A stretch of DNA of 39,627 nucleotides, from assembly GCA_031556065.1 (NCBI GenBank), contig JAVBTR010000070.1, positions 1 through 39,627 on the forward strand. Direction: 5' to 3'. The notes beneath the pieces were generated by a model, which was not told the origin of the DNA, did not search any database, and saw only the letters and a program-made list of their open reading frames with translations. This DNA is from JAVBTR01 sp031556065. Its GTDB lineage: Bacteria; Bacillota; Clostridia; Christensenellales; Aristaeellaceae. Both the position numbers and the translations under genes were made by a program. Numbering within the stretch: position 1 is the first letter of the stretch; each line of letters begins with the position of its first letter. This document shows, piece after piece, positions 16,100 through 25,521 of this stretch.

Positions 16100-19000
16100 T
16101 CATAAGTGCGCAATATCGATCAGTTCTGTGGTCATTTGGCTGTACCCGGAAAGCAGGCTGTCCGCCAAGGCGTTGGCCGTATCAATAGAGGTTAAGGAGG
16201 GAATACCCAAAGCACAGGCCTTGCGGCGTATCTTCACATCGTCCTGGGCAGGGTCACGGCCACGCTTGGAGGTGGACACAATGTAATGCAAAACGCCGCT
16301 TTCAAGAAGGGTGGCAGTATTGTGCTCCCTGTTTTCGTGGATTTTTCCCACGATAGCTACCTTCAGCCCCTTTTCTTTTAACAGCGCACCGGTGCCTTCA
16401 GTGGCGTACAGATCAAACCCGCATTGGCTGAACTTCTTCGCCACATCGAAAATCTCTTCCTTATCGCTGTCCCGGACGGTAAAGAGCACACCGCCTGTTT
16501 TATCCATCCGGTAGCCTGCTGCCACCAGGCCCTTGTACAGGGCTTCCTGCAGGTTTTTCCCAACGCCTAAAACCTCGCCGGTGGATTTCATTTCCGGGCC
16601 TAATTGGGTATCCACGCCCTTAAGCTTTTCAAAGGAAAACACCGGCACTTTCACCGCCACATATTCGGGGCTAGGCACCACGCCGGAAGCATAACCCAAG
16701 TCTCGGAGCTTTTCCCCCATGGCGGTCTTGGTTGCCAACGGACACATGGGCACCCCTGTCACCTTGCTAATATAAGGCACGGTTCTGGAAGCCCTTGGGT
16801 TCACCTCGATCACATAGACGTCGTCTTCATACCAAACGTATTGAATGTTCACCAAACCCTTTACATTAAGGGCTTTGCAGATTTTGTCCGTTACGGCGAA
16901 GATTCTGTCCGCCTGAGGCTTTAATACATTCAGAGCCGGGTAAACGGCAATGGAATCCCCCGAATGGATGCCCGTACGCTCGATATGTTCCATAATGCCG
17001 GGAACCAGCACATCCTCCCCATCGCAAATAGCATCTACCTCAATTTCCCTGCCGCTGAGGTATTTGTCGATCAAGACAGGGCCATTTAAGGGGCTTCTTA
17101 AAATGATCTCCATGTATTCCCTGATATCCTCCGGGGAAAAGGCAATAATCATGTTCTGGCCGCCTAAAACATAGGAGGGCCGCATCAGCACCGGGTAGCC
17201 CAGATCATTGGCCGCCCGGAGCGCGTCTTCCTCCGTGGCAACCCCATGGCCCTTTGGGCGCTTGATGTTCAAGCTTTCCAGCAGTTCATCAAACCGTTCC
17301 CGATCCTCGCAGATATCGATGCTGTCCGCCGAGGTGCCCAGGATTTGAACGCCGTTTTCTTTCAGCCCTTTTGTCAGCTTAATGGCCGTGCCGCCCCCAA
17401 AAGCCACCATGACCCCTACAGGCCTTTCGATGTTCACAACAGCCATGACGTCCTCTAGGCACAAGGGTTCAAAGTACAATCTGTCGGCAGTATCAAAATC
17501 CGTTGAAACGGTTTCCGGGTTATTGTTGATTACGATCACTTCATAGCCCATTTCTTTTAAAGTCCACACGCAGTGAACACAGGCATAATCGAATTCAATG
17601 CCCTGGCCAATGCGAATAGGCCCGCTGCCCAGCACCACCACCCGGGGCTTGGCGCTTTTTTCAATAAAGGGCAGGGCTTCGTTTTCTAGCCCCTTTGAAA
17701 GGGCGTAAAAATAAGGGGTCTTGGCTTCAAACTCCCCACCGCAGGTATCCACCATTTTATAGACAAATTGCTTTTCCTCTTTGGCGGCATTTAAAATATT
17801 TTTAAGGCCGTTTAAAAACCAGCTATCCACCTTTGTGATGCTGTGAATTTCGTGGATATCCATACCCCGGCGAAGGGCCTCGTAAAGAACGAAAAGCCGC
17901 TCATCCGTCACCGCATATAACAGGCCGTGGATTTCTCCGTCCGTCTTCCCGTGAAGCTTTTTCATCTCCAGATTCCTTTGGCCAATTTCCGCCCCCCGAA
18001 CGGCTTTAAGCAGCGCCTCTTCAAAGGTATCGGCAATGGCCATCACTTCCCCGGTGGCCTTCATCTGGGTCCCCAAATCCTTTTTCGCGTAAACGAACTT
18101 GTCAAAGGGCCATTTGGGAAACTTCACCGCCACGTAATCCAGCGCAGGCTCAAAAGCGGCGTAAGTGGTGCCTGTTACGGCATTGATAATTTCGTCCAGA
18201 TTATAACCAATGGCAATCTTGGTAGCCACCTTGGCAATAGGGTAGCCCGTGGCCTTGCTGGCCAGGGCGGAAGAGCGGGAAACCCGGGGATTCACCTCGA
18301 TCACCGCATATTCAAAGCTATGGGGGTTTAAAGCGAACTGGCAGTTGCAGCCCCCTTCTACGCCCAGGGCCTCAATCATATCAAGGGCCGCCCGGCGCAG
18401 CATCTGGTATTCCCTGTCCGCCAGGGTCACCGCTGGGGCGATAACGATGCTATCCCCCGTATGAACGCCTACCGGGTCGAAGTTTTCCATAGAGCACACG
18501 GTGATGCTGTTGCCTGCTCTGTCCCGCATGACTTCAAACTCGATCTCCTTCCACCCCGCCACGGATTTTTCTACCAGAATCTGGTGAATGGGCGAAAGGG
18601 CCAGCCCGGTAAAGGCGGTTTTACGCAGCTGTTCTTCATCGTACACCATGCCGCCGCCAGTGCCCCCAAGGGTAAAGGCAGGGCGAAGAATCACCGGATA
18701 ACCTTCTTGCTTGGCAAAGGCTGCAGCAGCCTGCACATCCCTGGCGATAGCGGAGGGAATCACCGGCTGGCCAATTCGCTCCATGGTTTCTTTAAACAGC
18801 TGCCGATCCTCGGCCATATCGATGGTTTGGGGGGAAGAACCTAATAGCCGCACATTCATCCTTTGCAAAAACCCATCGTGGGCCAGCTGCATACAAAGGG
18901 TCAGCCCGGTTTGACCTCCAAGACCTGAAAGGATGCTGTCCGGCCGCTCTTTTTCGATAATGCGCTTAACTGTTTCCAGGGTTAAGGGCTCAATATAGAT

Positions 19001-19189
19001 TTTATCGGCCATGTGTTTATCCGTCATAATGGTAGCAGGGTTGGAATTTACCAGAACAATTTCGATGCCATCTTCTTTTAAAACCCGGCAAGCCTGGGTG
19101 CCCGCGTAATCGAACTCCGCTGCCTGGCCAATAATAATAGGTCCGGAGCCGATGACCATAACTTTCTTAATCCCCTTTAGAAGCGGCAT
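16100..19189 (-). CDS. carB: Carbamoyl-phosphate synthase large subunit
   Basis: Makes carbamoyl phosphate from bicarbonate, ATP and ammonia delivered by CarA, for pyrimidine and arginine synthesis. About 1029 residues in two homologous halves, each opening with a VLGSGPIRIGQGIEFDYA-type motif (VMVIGSGPIIIGQAAEFDYAG at the start, the second near residue 550), each with an ATP-grasp domain, and ending in a short MGS-like allosteric domain. I chose the ATG at 19189 (MPLLKGIKKV), with AAAGGATGG upstream and a 23-bp overlap with carA; another ATG lies two codons earlier. The frame extends to 19288 but that N-terminus is not of the family. Confidence 0.97.
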   Translation of the reverse strand: MPLLKGIKKVMVIGSGPIIIGQAAEFDYAGTQACRVLKEDGIEIVLVNSNPATIMTDKHMADKIYIEPLTLETVKRIIEKERPDSILSGLGGQTGLTLCMQLAHDGFLQRMNVRLLGSSPQTIDMAEDRQLFKETMERIGQPVIPSAIARDVQAAAAFAKQEGYPVILRPAFTLGGTGGGMVYDEEQLRKTAFTGLALSPIHQILVEKSVAGWKEIEFEVMRDRAGNSITVCSMENFDPVGVHTGDSIVIAPAVTLADREYQMLRRAALDMIEALGVEGGCNCQFALNPHSFEYAVIEVNPRVSRSSALASKATGYPIAKVATKIAIGYNLDEIINAVTGTTYAAFEPALDYVAVKFPKWPFDKFVYAKKDLGTQMKATGEVMAIADTFEEALLKAVRGAEIGQRNLEMKKLHGKTDGEIHGLLYAVTDERLFVLYEALRRGMDIHEIHSITKVDSWFLNGLKNILNAAKEEKQFVYKMVDTCGGEFEAKTPYFYALSKGLENEALPFIEKSAKPRVVVLGSGPIRIGQGIEFDYACVHCVWTLKEMGYEVIVINNNPETVSTDFDTADRLYFEPLCLEDVMAVVNIERPVGVMVAFGGGTAIKLTKGLKENGVQILGTSADSIDICEDRERFDELLESLNIKRPKGHGVATEEDALRAANDLGYPVLMRPSYVLGGQNMIIAFSPEDIREYMEIILRSPLNGPVLIDKYLSGREIEVDAICDGEDVLVPGIMEHIERTGIHSGDSIAVYPALNVLKPQADRIFAVTDKICKALNVKGLVNIQYVWYEDDVYVIEVNPRASRTVPYISKVTGVPMCPLATKTAMGEKLRDLGYASGVVPSPEYVAVKVPVFSFEKLKGVDTQLGPEMKSTGEVLGVGKNLQEALYKGLVAAGYRMDKTGGVLFTVRDSDKEEIFDVAKKFSQCGFDLYATEGTGALLKEKGLKVAIVGKIHENREHNTATLLESGVLHYIVSTSKRGRDPAQDDVKIRRKACALGIPSLTSIDTANALADSLLSGYSQMTTELIDIAHL

Positions 19190-20225
19190 ATTCATCCATC
19201 CTTTCGATAAAACGTTGGAACAGAAACAGGGTATCCAGGGGGCCCCCGTGAGCCTCAGGATGGAATTGCACAGAAAAGCTGCGGCCATAATCCATGCCCT
19301 CGCAGGTGCCGTCGTTCACGTTTACATAGGCCGCATCTTTGGCAATAACCTGGTAGCCATGGTTCTGGCTGGTAATATATACCCGGCCTGTTCTTATCTC
19401 CTTTACCGGCTGATTAGCCCCCCGGTGGCCAAACTTCAATTTTTCTGTTTTATAGCCCTTGGCCAGGGCCAAAAGCTGATGGCCCAGACAAATGCCAAAA
19501 ATGGGCAGGCCAGCAGCCTCCAATTGCCTAATGGTCTTTACAATGGCTTCGTTCTCAGGGTGGGCAGGGTCTCCCGGACCGTTGGAAAGCATAACCCCCG
19601 CAGGGTTTATGGCCATGATATCCCCAAATTGGGCATCCTGGGGAAAGGTCCACACCTGGCAGCCCCGTTCCACCAGAGCCTTGGCGATGCCCCGCTTGGC
19701 CCCGAAATCCATCAGGGCCACTTTTCGCCCCCGGCCCTGCTTGGTCATCTTTTTCTGGGATACGGCCTTCACCGCGCTGCCTACCTCATAGTCGCAGGCC
19801 TCCAGCCTATCCGCCTCTGTTGGCAACCTTTGAGTGATCTTCCCGTTCATCACCCCGTTTTCCCGAATGATCTTCGTAAGGGCCCTGGTATCGAACCCAC
19901 ATAAGCCCACAATGCCTTTGCGCCTTAAAAAAGTGTCAAGATCACCCTCGCTGCGAAAATTAGAGGGGTCCTGACACAATTGCTTCACCATATAGCCTTT
20001 GGGGCCAATGCCGGCCGATTCAAAATCCTCGGGAATGATGCCGTAATTGCCTATAAGGGGGAAGGTTTGTAAGACGATCTGCCCGTAATAGCTTTGATCT
20101 GTAAGGGTTTCCAAATACCCGGTCATGCCGGTGGTAAAGACAATTTCCCCTGTGATGTCTTTTTTCGCGCCGAAAGCTTCCCCTTCAAAGACCATGCCAT
20201 TTTGAAGCATCAAATAGGCTGTCAA
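19167..20225 (-). CDS. carA: Carbamoyl-phosphate synthase small subunit (glutaminase)
   Basis: Releases ammonia from glutamine for CarB. The 352 residues hold an N-terminal CPSase domain (LMLQNGMVFEGEAFGAKKDI) and a C-terminal class I amidotransferase with GICLGHQLLALAKGY (catalytic Cys) and VQFHPEAHGGP (His/Glu). I place the start at the TTG at 20225: GAGGTG lies 6 bases upstream and the sequence MTAYLMLQNG aligns with other CarA starts. The upstream frame to 20267 overlaps purF. The gap to purF is 10 bp; carB overlaps its 3' end. Confidence 0.95.
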   Translation of the reverse strand: MTAYLMLQNGMVFEGEAFGAKKDITGEIVFTTGMTGYLETLTDQSYYGQIVLQTFPLIGNYGIIPEDFESAGIGPKGYMVKQLCQDPSNFRSEGDLDTFLRRKGIVGLCGFDTRALTKIIRENGVMNGKITQRLPTEADRLEACDYEVGSAVKAVSQKKMTKQGRGRKVALMDFGAKRGIAKALVERGCQVWTFPQDAQFGDIMAINPAGVMLSNGPGDPAHPENEAIVKTIRQLEAAGLPIFGICLGHQLLALAKGYKTEKLKFGHRGANQPVKEIRTGRVYITSQNHGYQVIAKDAAYVNVNDGTCEGMDYGRSFSVQFHPEAHGGPLDTLFLFQRFIERMDEYAASKGD

Positions 20226-20235
20226 TTGCCGCACC

Positions 20236-21645
20236 TCACTCAAAAATATCTTTCTTGGTTTGTTCATTCATGCCATTGCCTGTAAAGCAGGCGGTGCAAA
20301 AGGGCTGGGCGCATTTTGCGCAGGCTGTCTTCATGCCCTTAAGGCTAATGTAGCCCAGGCTGTCCGCCCCGATACGGCGGCAGATGGCCTCCAAATCCAT
20401 TTGGTTGGCGATGAGGTTTTCTTCGCTGTCGATGTCGGTTCCGTAGTGGCAGGTGTGGCGAAAGGGCGGAGAAGAAATGCGCATATGCACCTCCTTGGCC
20501 CCGGCGTTTTTAAGGCTTCTCACAATCTTTTCGCTGGTGGTGCCCCGAACGATAGAATCGTCTACCAAAACAATCCGTTTGCCTTTTACGTTAGCCGACA
20601 AAGGGTTTAACTTAAGCCGCACAGCGCTGTCCCGTTGGTGTTGGGTGGGATAGATAAAGCTTCTGCCAATGTAGCGGTTTTTTATAAAGCCCGTGGCCAG
20701 AGGGATGCCGCTTTCAAAGGCGTAACCGTAGGCCGCGTCCAAGCCGGAATCCGGCACGCCACAGACCACATCCCCGTCCACCGGGTATTCCTTGGCCAAT
20801 TGAACGCCCATGTTATACCGGGCCTGGTAAACGCTTAAGCCATCGATCACCGAATCGGACCTGGCAAAATACACATATTCGAAAATGCAAAGACCTCTGT
20901 CTTGTTCTTTTTTAGCCAAATCAACATGCTGGTAGGTGATTTCCCCGTTTTCCATAACGATCACTTCACCAGGGGCCACATCCCGCAAAAATTCAAAGCC
21001 GCCGCTATCCAGGGCGCAGCTTTCCGAAGCCACGGCATAGCCCAAATGGCTTCTGCCAATACAAAGAGGCCGGTAGCCGTTGGGATCCCGAAGGGCGATC
21101 AACTTGCTTTCCCCAGACAAAATCACCAGAGAAAAGGCGCCCCTTAAAAGCGCTGCCCCATGAATAATGCCATCTAGCACATCGCCCCGTTTCATAATAC
21201 AATAAGCCAAAAGGGATGAAACCACTTCACTGTCGCTGGTGGCATCGAAATATAACCCTTGCTTTTTCAGCTCCCGGCGGATTTGCGCTGCGTTGGTTAC
21301 ATTGCCGTTATGGGCGGTGGCGATACGGCCAGTTAAATATTCCGTTACAAAAGGGCCTACATTTTCTTTTTTGTTCCCCCCGGTAGTGGAGTAGCGAGTA
21401 TGGCCCGCCGCGGTTTTGCTTTGGGGTATAGCCGTAAGCTTTTCCCCGGAAAACACCTCGCTCACAAGGCCGATATCCTTATGGCAGAAGATTTTCCCTT
21501 CCTCCACCAGGGCAATGCCCGCTCCTTCTTGGCCTCGGTGCTGCAGGGCAAGGAGGCCATTGTAGGTAATGCCCACCGCCTCCGGCGCTATGAGGCTGGC
21601 CCCGAAAACAGCGCATTCCTCGTGGAGTTTACCTTCAATTTTCAT
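20236..21645 (-). CDS. purF: Amidophosphoribosyltransferase
   Basis: First committed step of purine synthesis: PRPP plus glutamine to phosphoribosylamine. In 469 residues, the class II amidotransferase nucleophile is Cys11 (HEECAVFG), preceded by a ten-residue propeptide as in Bacillus PurF. The PRPP-binding motif VLVDDSIVRGTTS follows later, and cysteines at HTCHYGTD and CAKCAQPFC near the C-terminus fit the Fe-S cluster of the Bacillus type. The ATG at 21645 overlaps the ANTAR gene by 11 bp, suggesting translational coupling. Confidence 0.97.
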   Translation of the reverse strand: MKIEGKLHEECAVFGASLIAPEAVGITYNGLLALQHRGQEGAGIALVEEGKIFCHKDIGLVSEVFSGEKLTAIPQSKTAAGHTRYSTTGGNKKENVGPFVTEYLTGRIATAHNGNVTNAAQIRRELKKQGLYFDATSDSEVVSSLLAYCIMKRGDVLDGIIHGAALLRGAFSLVILSGESKLIALRDPNGYRPLCIGRSHLGYAVASESCALDSGGFEFLRDVAPGEVIVMENGEITYQHVDLAKKEQDRGLCIFEYVYFARSDSVIDGLSVYQARYNMGVQLAKEYPVDGDVVCGVPDSGLDAAYGYAFESGIPLATGFIKNRYIGRSFIYPTQHQRDSAVRLKLNPLSANVKGKRIVLVDDSIVRGTTSEKIVRSLKNAGAKEVHMRISSPPFRHTCHYGTDIDSEENLIANQMDLEAICRRIGADSLGYISLKGMKTACAKCAQPFCTACFTGNGMNEQTKKDIFE

Positions 21646-22204
21646 AGGTTTTCAATATCCTCTCCGCAATCACCCTTCTGGATGTGCGCATGTCCATAGC
21701 TTGCTTTTCAATGTAGCGATGGGCTTCCTTTTCGCCCATGTTAAGGTAGGAGATCAGGACACACTTGGCCCTGTCTACAATGCGGATGTCTTCAATGGTT
21801 TGCTTGAGCTTGAGGTTTTCCGTTTGCATGCGCATAAACCTGTGCTGAGCAGATTTGGCCAGCTGCAGGGCCCCCCAGAAGGCGGATTTATTAATGGGCT
21901 TTGCCACGGTTAAAACCCCTTCTGTTTCAAGGGAGGCAGAAACCTGCTCGAAATGTTCCACAGCCACTACCAGTATCACTTGGGATACACCTTTTTGTGC
22001 AATGTGCCTAGCCAGTTCTTCGCCGGATTCATCCTTTAAAGGGGCGTTGATGATCACCAGATCAAAATCCCTTTCCATTAAAAGCCTACGGGCTAAAGAA
22101 CAGGCGCTGACGGTAACGAATGGGTCAATGACTGCTTGCTTTAACATATCGGAGAAAAAGGCCAGGCTTTTTTCCGAGGCTGTTACGATTAAAGCGCTTT
22201 CCAT
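21635..22204 (-). CDS. ANTAR-domain antitermination regulator with degenerate receiver
   Basis: Predicted RNA-binding antiterminator, 189 residues. Residues 1-118 have a receiver-like fold, but the usual phospho-Asp position in DLVIINAPL is Asn53 and the N-terminal acidic pair is absent (LIVTAS); only Lys102 in AKPINK is kept, so phosphorylation is unlikely. Residues about 128-185 are an ANTAR domain (DRAKCVLISYLNMGEKEAHRY followed by IEKQAMDMRTSRRVIAERIL in pattern). I chose the ATG at 22204 with AAAAGGTGG upstream; a TTG at 22228 is possible. It lies between glnA and purF and overlaps purF. No histidine kinase is nearby. Its likely targets are the A1/G4 hexaloop hairpins before gltB1, asnA and amt. 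Confidence 0.92.
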   Translation of the reverse strand: MESALIVTASEKSLAFFSDMLKQAVIDPFVTVSACSLARRLLMERDFDLVIINAPLKDESGEELARHIAQKGVSQVILVVAVEHFEQVSASLETEGVLTVAKPINKSAFWGALQLAKSAQHRFMRMQTENLKLKQTIEDIRIVDRAKCVLISYLNMGEKEAHRYIEKQAMDMRTSRRVIAERILKTYEN

Positions 22205-22240
22205 TCGATGATCGCCACCTTTTATCAAGATTGCCTTGGC

Positions 22241-23566
22241 TTATATAACTCCCCAATATCTTTGTTTATTAAATAGCCCCTTATTGCCCGTTTGGGCGTA
22301 GGCATCTGCCTCCTGCTGTTTTAAATCCAGGTATTTTCGAAGGAACGCTTCCCCCACCACGTTTTTAACCAGCTGGCTTTCAGCCGCCAGATCAATGGCC
22401 TTTTGCAGGCTTTCGGGCAACAGGGGCAAGTCCTTGGTAATATGGTCTTCAGCAGTAAACAAATCTGCATCCACCATTTGAGGAAGGGCCAATTTTTGTT
22501 CCATGCCCTCAAGGCCTGCTGTGAGAATCAGTGCGAAGGCCAGGTAGGGGTTAATGCTGGGGTCCGGGGAGCGCAGCTCCAGCCTTGTTTTTTCTTTAAT
22601 GGCTGCCGGTATGCGTACCAACTGTGAACGATTCTGGTGGGACCAGGACACAAACCTGGGGGCTTCGAATTTGCCCAGCCGCTCGTAGGAATTGGCCAAG
22701 GGGTTTAAAAACAAAGTAATCTCCGGGGCAAATTTCAGCACCCCAGCCAGAAAATACTCCACCATAATCTGGGCTTCGGCGCTGCTGGCGGCCTTAAAAA
22801 TATTCAAGCCGTTTCGATCCAGGGAAAGGTTTACATGGAGGCCACTGCCCGGCGCATCCTGGATGGGCTTTGGCATAAAGGAGGCAAAGAGGCCGTTTCG
22901 TGCTGCCACGGATTTTACAACGGACTTGAACGTCATCAGATGATCGGCAATTTCCAATGGGTCCCCGAACTTAAAATCGATCTCGTTTTGCCCAGGACCT
23001 TGTTCATGGTGGGAGGTTTCGGGCTTGATGCCCATCTCTTCCAGTGTAAGGCAGATTTCCCTGCGAATATCCTCGCCCTTATCCAGGGGGGAAATATCCA
23101 GGTAGCCGCCTCTGTCCAGGGTGGTTTCCGTAGGCTCGCCGTTCTCGTCTGTCTTAAACAAATAAAACTCGCATTCTGTACCCACCTTGCAGCCAAGACC
23201 TGTTTTCTGCCATTTTTCAAGAACCTGCTTTAAGATATACCGCCCGTCATGGGCAAAGAATGCCCCATCGGGGGTTTTTATGTCGCAGTAAAACCGGGCT
23301 ACCCGGCCAGGACCTGGCCGCCAGGGCAAAACAGTTAATGTGGCCGGATCGGGGAACAGAAGCAGATCCGACTGGGTCACATCCCGAAAGCCCTTGATGG
23401 CGTGAGCATCGAAGGAAACGCCGTTTTCAAAAGCATCCGCCAGTTCCTCACACATGATGGATATATTTTTTTGCAGCCCAAGGGGATCGCAAAACCCCAA
23501 GCGAATAAATTTTACATCGTTTTGCCCGATAAATTCCAATACTTCATTTGCGGTGCTGTTCAACAT
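22241..23566 (-). CDS. glnA: Glutamine synthetase type I family
   Basis: A 441-residue GSI-family enzyme, close in length to the GSI-alpha form of Firmicutes. Seen: GTECEFYLF, ETSHHEQGPGQNEIDF, GSGLHVNLSL, NPLANSYERLGKFEAPRF, RSQLVRIPA and LELRSPDPSINPYLAFALIL, which hold the ATP, metal and glutamate residues. The N-terminal motif usually written FDGSSI reads FDAHAIKGF, a divergence worth noting; a gamma-glutamylamide synthetase with another acceptor cannot be excluded, though context favours glutamine. AAGGGGG precedes the ATG at 23566. It lies between gltB3 and the ANTAR gene. Confidence 0.9.
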   Translation of the reverse strand: MLNSTANEVLEFIGQNDVKFIRLGFCDPLGLQKNISIMCEELADAFENGVSFDAHAIKGFRDVTQSDLLLFPDPATLTVLPWRPGPGRVARFYCDIKTPDGAFFAHDGRYILKQVLEKWQKTGLGCKVGTECEFYLFKTDENGEPTETTLDRGGYLDISPLDKGEDIRREICLTLEEMGIKPETSHHEQGPGQNEIDFKFGDPLEIADHLMTFKSVVKSVAARNGLFASFMPKPIQDAPGSGLHVNLSLDRNGLNIFKAASSAEAQIMVEYFLAGVLKFAPEITLFLNPLANSYERLGKFEAPRFVSWSHQNRSQLVRIPAAIKEKTRLELRSPDPSINPYLAFALILTAGLEGMEQKLALPQMVDADLFTAEDHITKDLPLLPESLQKAIDLAAESQLVKNVVGEAFLRKYLDLKQQEADAYAQTGNKGLFNKQRYWGVI

Positions 23567-23576
23567 GATGACCCCC

Positions 23577-24236
23577 TTAGTTTGCTGTGTACAGCTGTTT
23601 ATAGGGATTAGAGGCGTTTGGCAAAAGCTCGCAAAAGGGCCCCTTTAGTAGCTTTTCACCGTCGAATTTAAAGGTTCCTGCAAATTTTCGAATGAACGGA
23701 ATAATTTCTGCAAGCTCCTTTTCCGTGGCCATTTGGGCCGTTACCTGCTTGGGCAGACCTTTTAGAATGGTATCGGTTCTGATGAAAATCCGCCCTCCGT
23801 GCATACCCGCGCCAGTAAAGTTTCCCACGGGCTCATCCTCTGTGCCGATGCCCAGCACCACGATAATCCCCCCTGCCAAGTATTCTCCCAAAAAACTGCC
23901 CGCCTTGCCGCCGATAACGATCACGGGCTTTTTTTCTTTGTATTCCTTCATATGAATGCCTGCCCGGTAGCCTGCGTCCCCCTGGACATAAATGCAGCCG
24001 CCCCGCATGGCGTAGCCCAAAGCATCCCCGGCGTTGCCATGAATGATGATCTCTCCATCGTTCATGGTATCCCCTACCGCGTCCTGGGCATTGCCCATCA
24101 CTTGGATATGCCCCCCGTCCAGGTACGCGCCCAGAGCATTGCCGGGAGTACCGGTAATGGTTAAGAAACCTTCTTTAAGGGCCGTTCCCAGAAAGCGCTG
24201 ACCGCAGCAATCCTTGATCAAGACTTCCTTTTGCAT
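23577..24236 (-). CDS. Glutamate synthase GXGXG-domain subunit (split GltB, C-terminal part)
   Basis: A 219-residue stand-alone version of the C-terminal beta-helix domain of the glutamate synthase large subunit. The repeats GNALGAYLDGGHIQVMGNAQ, GNAGDALGYAMRGGCIYVQG and GGKAGSFLGEYLAGGIIVVLG show the glycine-rich ladder. With the amidotransferase and FMN/Fe-S genes upstream it completes an archaeal-style split enzyme. purA is inserted between it and those two genes. GGAGGGAT precedes the ATG, and the gap from the purA stop is one base, so translation is probably coupled. Confidence 0.93.
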   Translation of the reverse strand: MQKEVLIKDCCGQRFLGTALKEGFLTITGTPGNALGAYLDGGHIQVMGNAQDAVGDTMNDGEIIIHGNAGDALGYAMRGGCIYVQGDAGYRAGIHMKEYKEKKPVIVIGGKAGSFLGEYLAGGIIVVLGIGTEDEPVGNFTGAGMHGGRIFIRTDTILKGLPKQVTAQMATEKELAEIIPFIRKFAGTFKFDGEKLLKGPFCELLPNASNPYKQLYTAN

Positions 24237-24237
24237 G

Positions 24238-25506
24238 CTATCCCTCCAGTGTCAGGTAATCGTCCCGGCCAGGGCCTACAGAAACGTATTTAATGGGGCA
24301 GCCTACTTTGCTTTCAATGAAGCGGATATATGCCATGGCAGCCTTGGGCAAATCCTCCTGCTTGCGGCAAGCGGAGATATCGGATTTAAAGCCTTCCAGA
24401 TAAGTGTATACCGGCTTGGCCTTCATAAGCTTTTCCCCGGTGGGGAAATTTTCTGTCTTTTGCCCCTCCACCTCGTAGGCCACACAAACCGGGATTGGAT
24501 CCATATACGAAAGCACATCCAGTTTGGTAAGCGCAAGCTCATTGGCTCCCTGTATCTTTACCCCATAGCGGCTGGCAGGCACATCAAAGCCCCCAACCCG
24601 GCGGGGCCGGCCTGTTGCTGCGCCGTATTCCTGACCGGCTTCCCGAAGCAGTTCCCCCTCCTTGCCGAACAGCTCCGCTGTAAAGGGCCCTTCCCCAACG
24701 CAGCTGGAATAGGCTTTCATCACCCCGATCACATGGTCAAGCCTTCTCCCGGGAATGCCCGCCCCAATAGGCGCATAGGCTGCCAGGCACTGGGAGGAGG
24801 TGGTGTAAGGGTAGATGCCGTAATCGATATCCCGAAGGGCCCCTAACTGAGCTTCAAACAGAATGTCTTTATCCTGGCTGGCATCCAGATAACCGCTGGT
24901 ATCCCCAATAAAAGGGATCAGGGGCAGGCCAAATTGGTTCAGCCACAAAAGCACCTCTTCCTTTTGAATAAGGGGATAACCATAAACCTGCATAGTAAGA
25001 TTCTTCCACTGCAATAAATCTTCAAGCCGTGCTTCAAGGGCCGGCATATCCAACAAATCCCCCATGCGGATGCCCTTTTTCATAACTTTATCGCCGTAGC
25101 AGGGAGCAATGCCCCGGCGGGTGGAACCAAATTTCTTATCCCCCAGGCGCTCCTCTTCTAAAATATCCTGCAATTTATGATAAGGCATGCAGATAAAGGC
25201 CTTGGAACTGATTTTGAGGTTTTCAGGGGTTACCTTTACCCCTTTTTCCTTCAGTGCGTTCAATTCACCTATGAGGTGCTCCACATCGATCACCATGCCA
25301 TCGCCCATGATGTTAACAGTATCCTCCCGCAAAATGCCAGAGGGCAGCAGGTTCAGAATAAACTTCCCTTTTTCATTCACCACAGTATGGCCCGCGTTGT
25401 TGCCTCCCTGGTAGCGACAGATTATATGATAACCCTTTGAAAGCAAATCCACCATGCGGCCCTTGCCCTCATCGCCCCAGTTGATTCCCACGATTGCGCT
25501 AAGCAT
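24238..25506 (-). CDS. purA: Adenylosuccinate synthetase
   Basis: GTP-dependent joining of aspartate to IMP, the first step to AMP. The 422 residues show the family start GINWGDEGKGRMVD (P-loop, Asp and Lys catalytic region), RYQGGNNAGHTVV with the catalytic His, GSTRRGIAPCYGDKVMKKGIR split by its motif, TTSSQCLAAYAPIG and GRPRRVGGFDV (usual GRPRRCGWLD, with substitutions). The ATG at 25506 is 15 bp after gltB2. Its position inside the glutamate synthase gene set is unusual. Confidence 0.96.
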   Translation of the reverse strand: MLSAIVGINWGDEGKGRMVDLLSKGYHIICRYQGGNNAGHTVVNEKGKFILNLLPSGILREDTVNIMGDGMVIDVEHLIGELNALKEKGVKVTPENLKISSKAFICMPYHKLQDILEEERLGDKKFGSTRRGIAPCYGDKVMKKGIRMGDLLDMPALEARLEDLLQWKNLTMQVYGYPLIQKEEVLLWLNQFGLPLIPFIGDTSGYLDASQDKDILFEAQLGALRDIDYGIYPYTTSSQCLAAYAPIGAGIPGRRLDHVIGVMKAYSSCVGEGPFTAELFGKEGELLREAGQEYGAATGRPRRVGGFDVPASRYGVKIQGANELALTKLDVLSYMDPIPVCVAYEVEGQKTENFPTGEKLMKAKPVYTYLEGFKSDISACRKQEDLPKAAMAYIRFIESKVGCPIKYVSVGPGRDDYLTLEG

Positions 25507-25521
25507 TTTGCTGCCTCCTTA

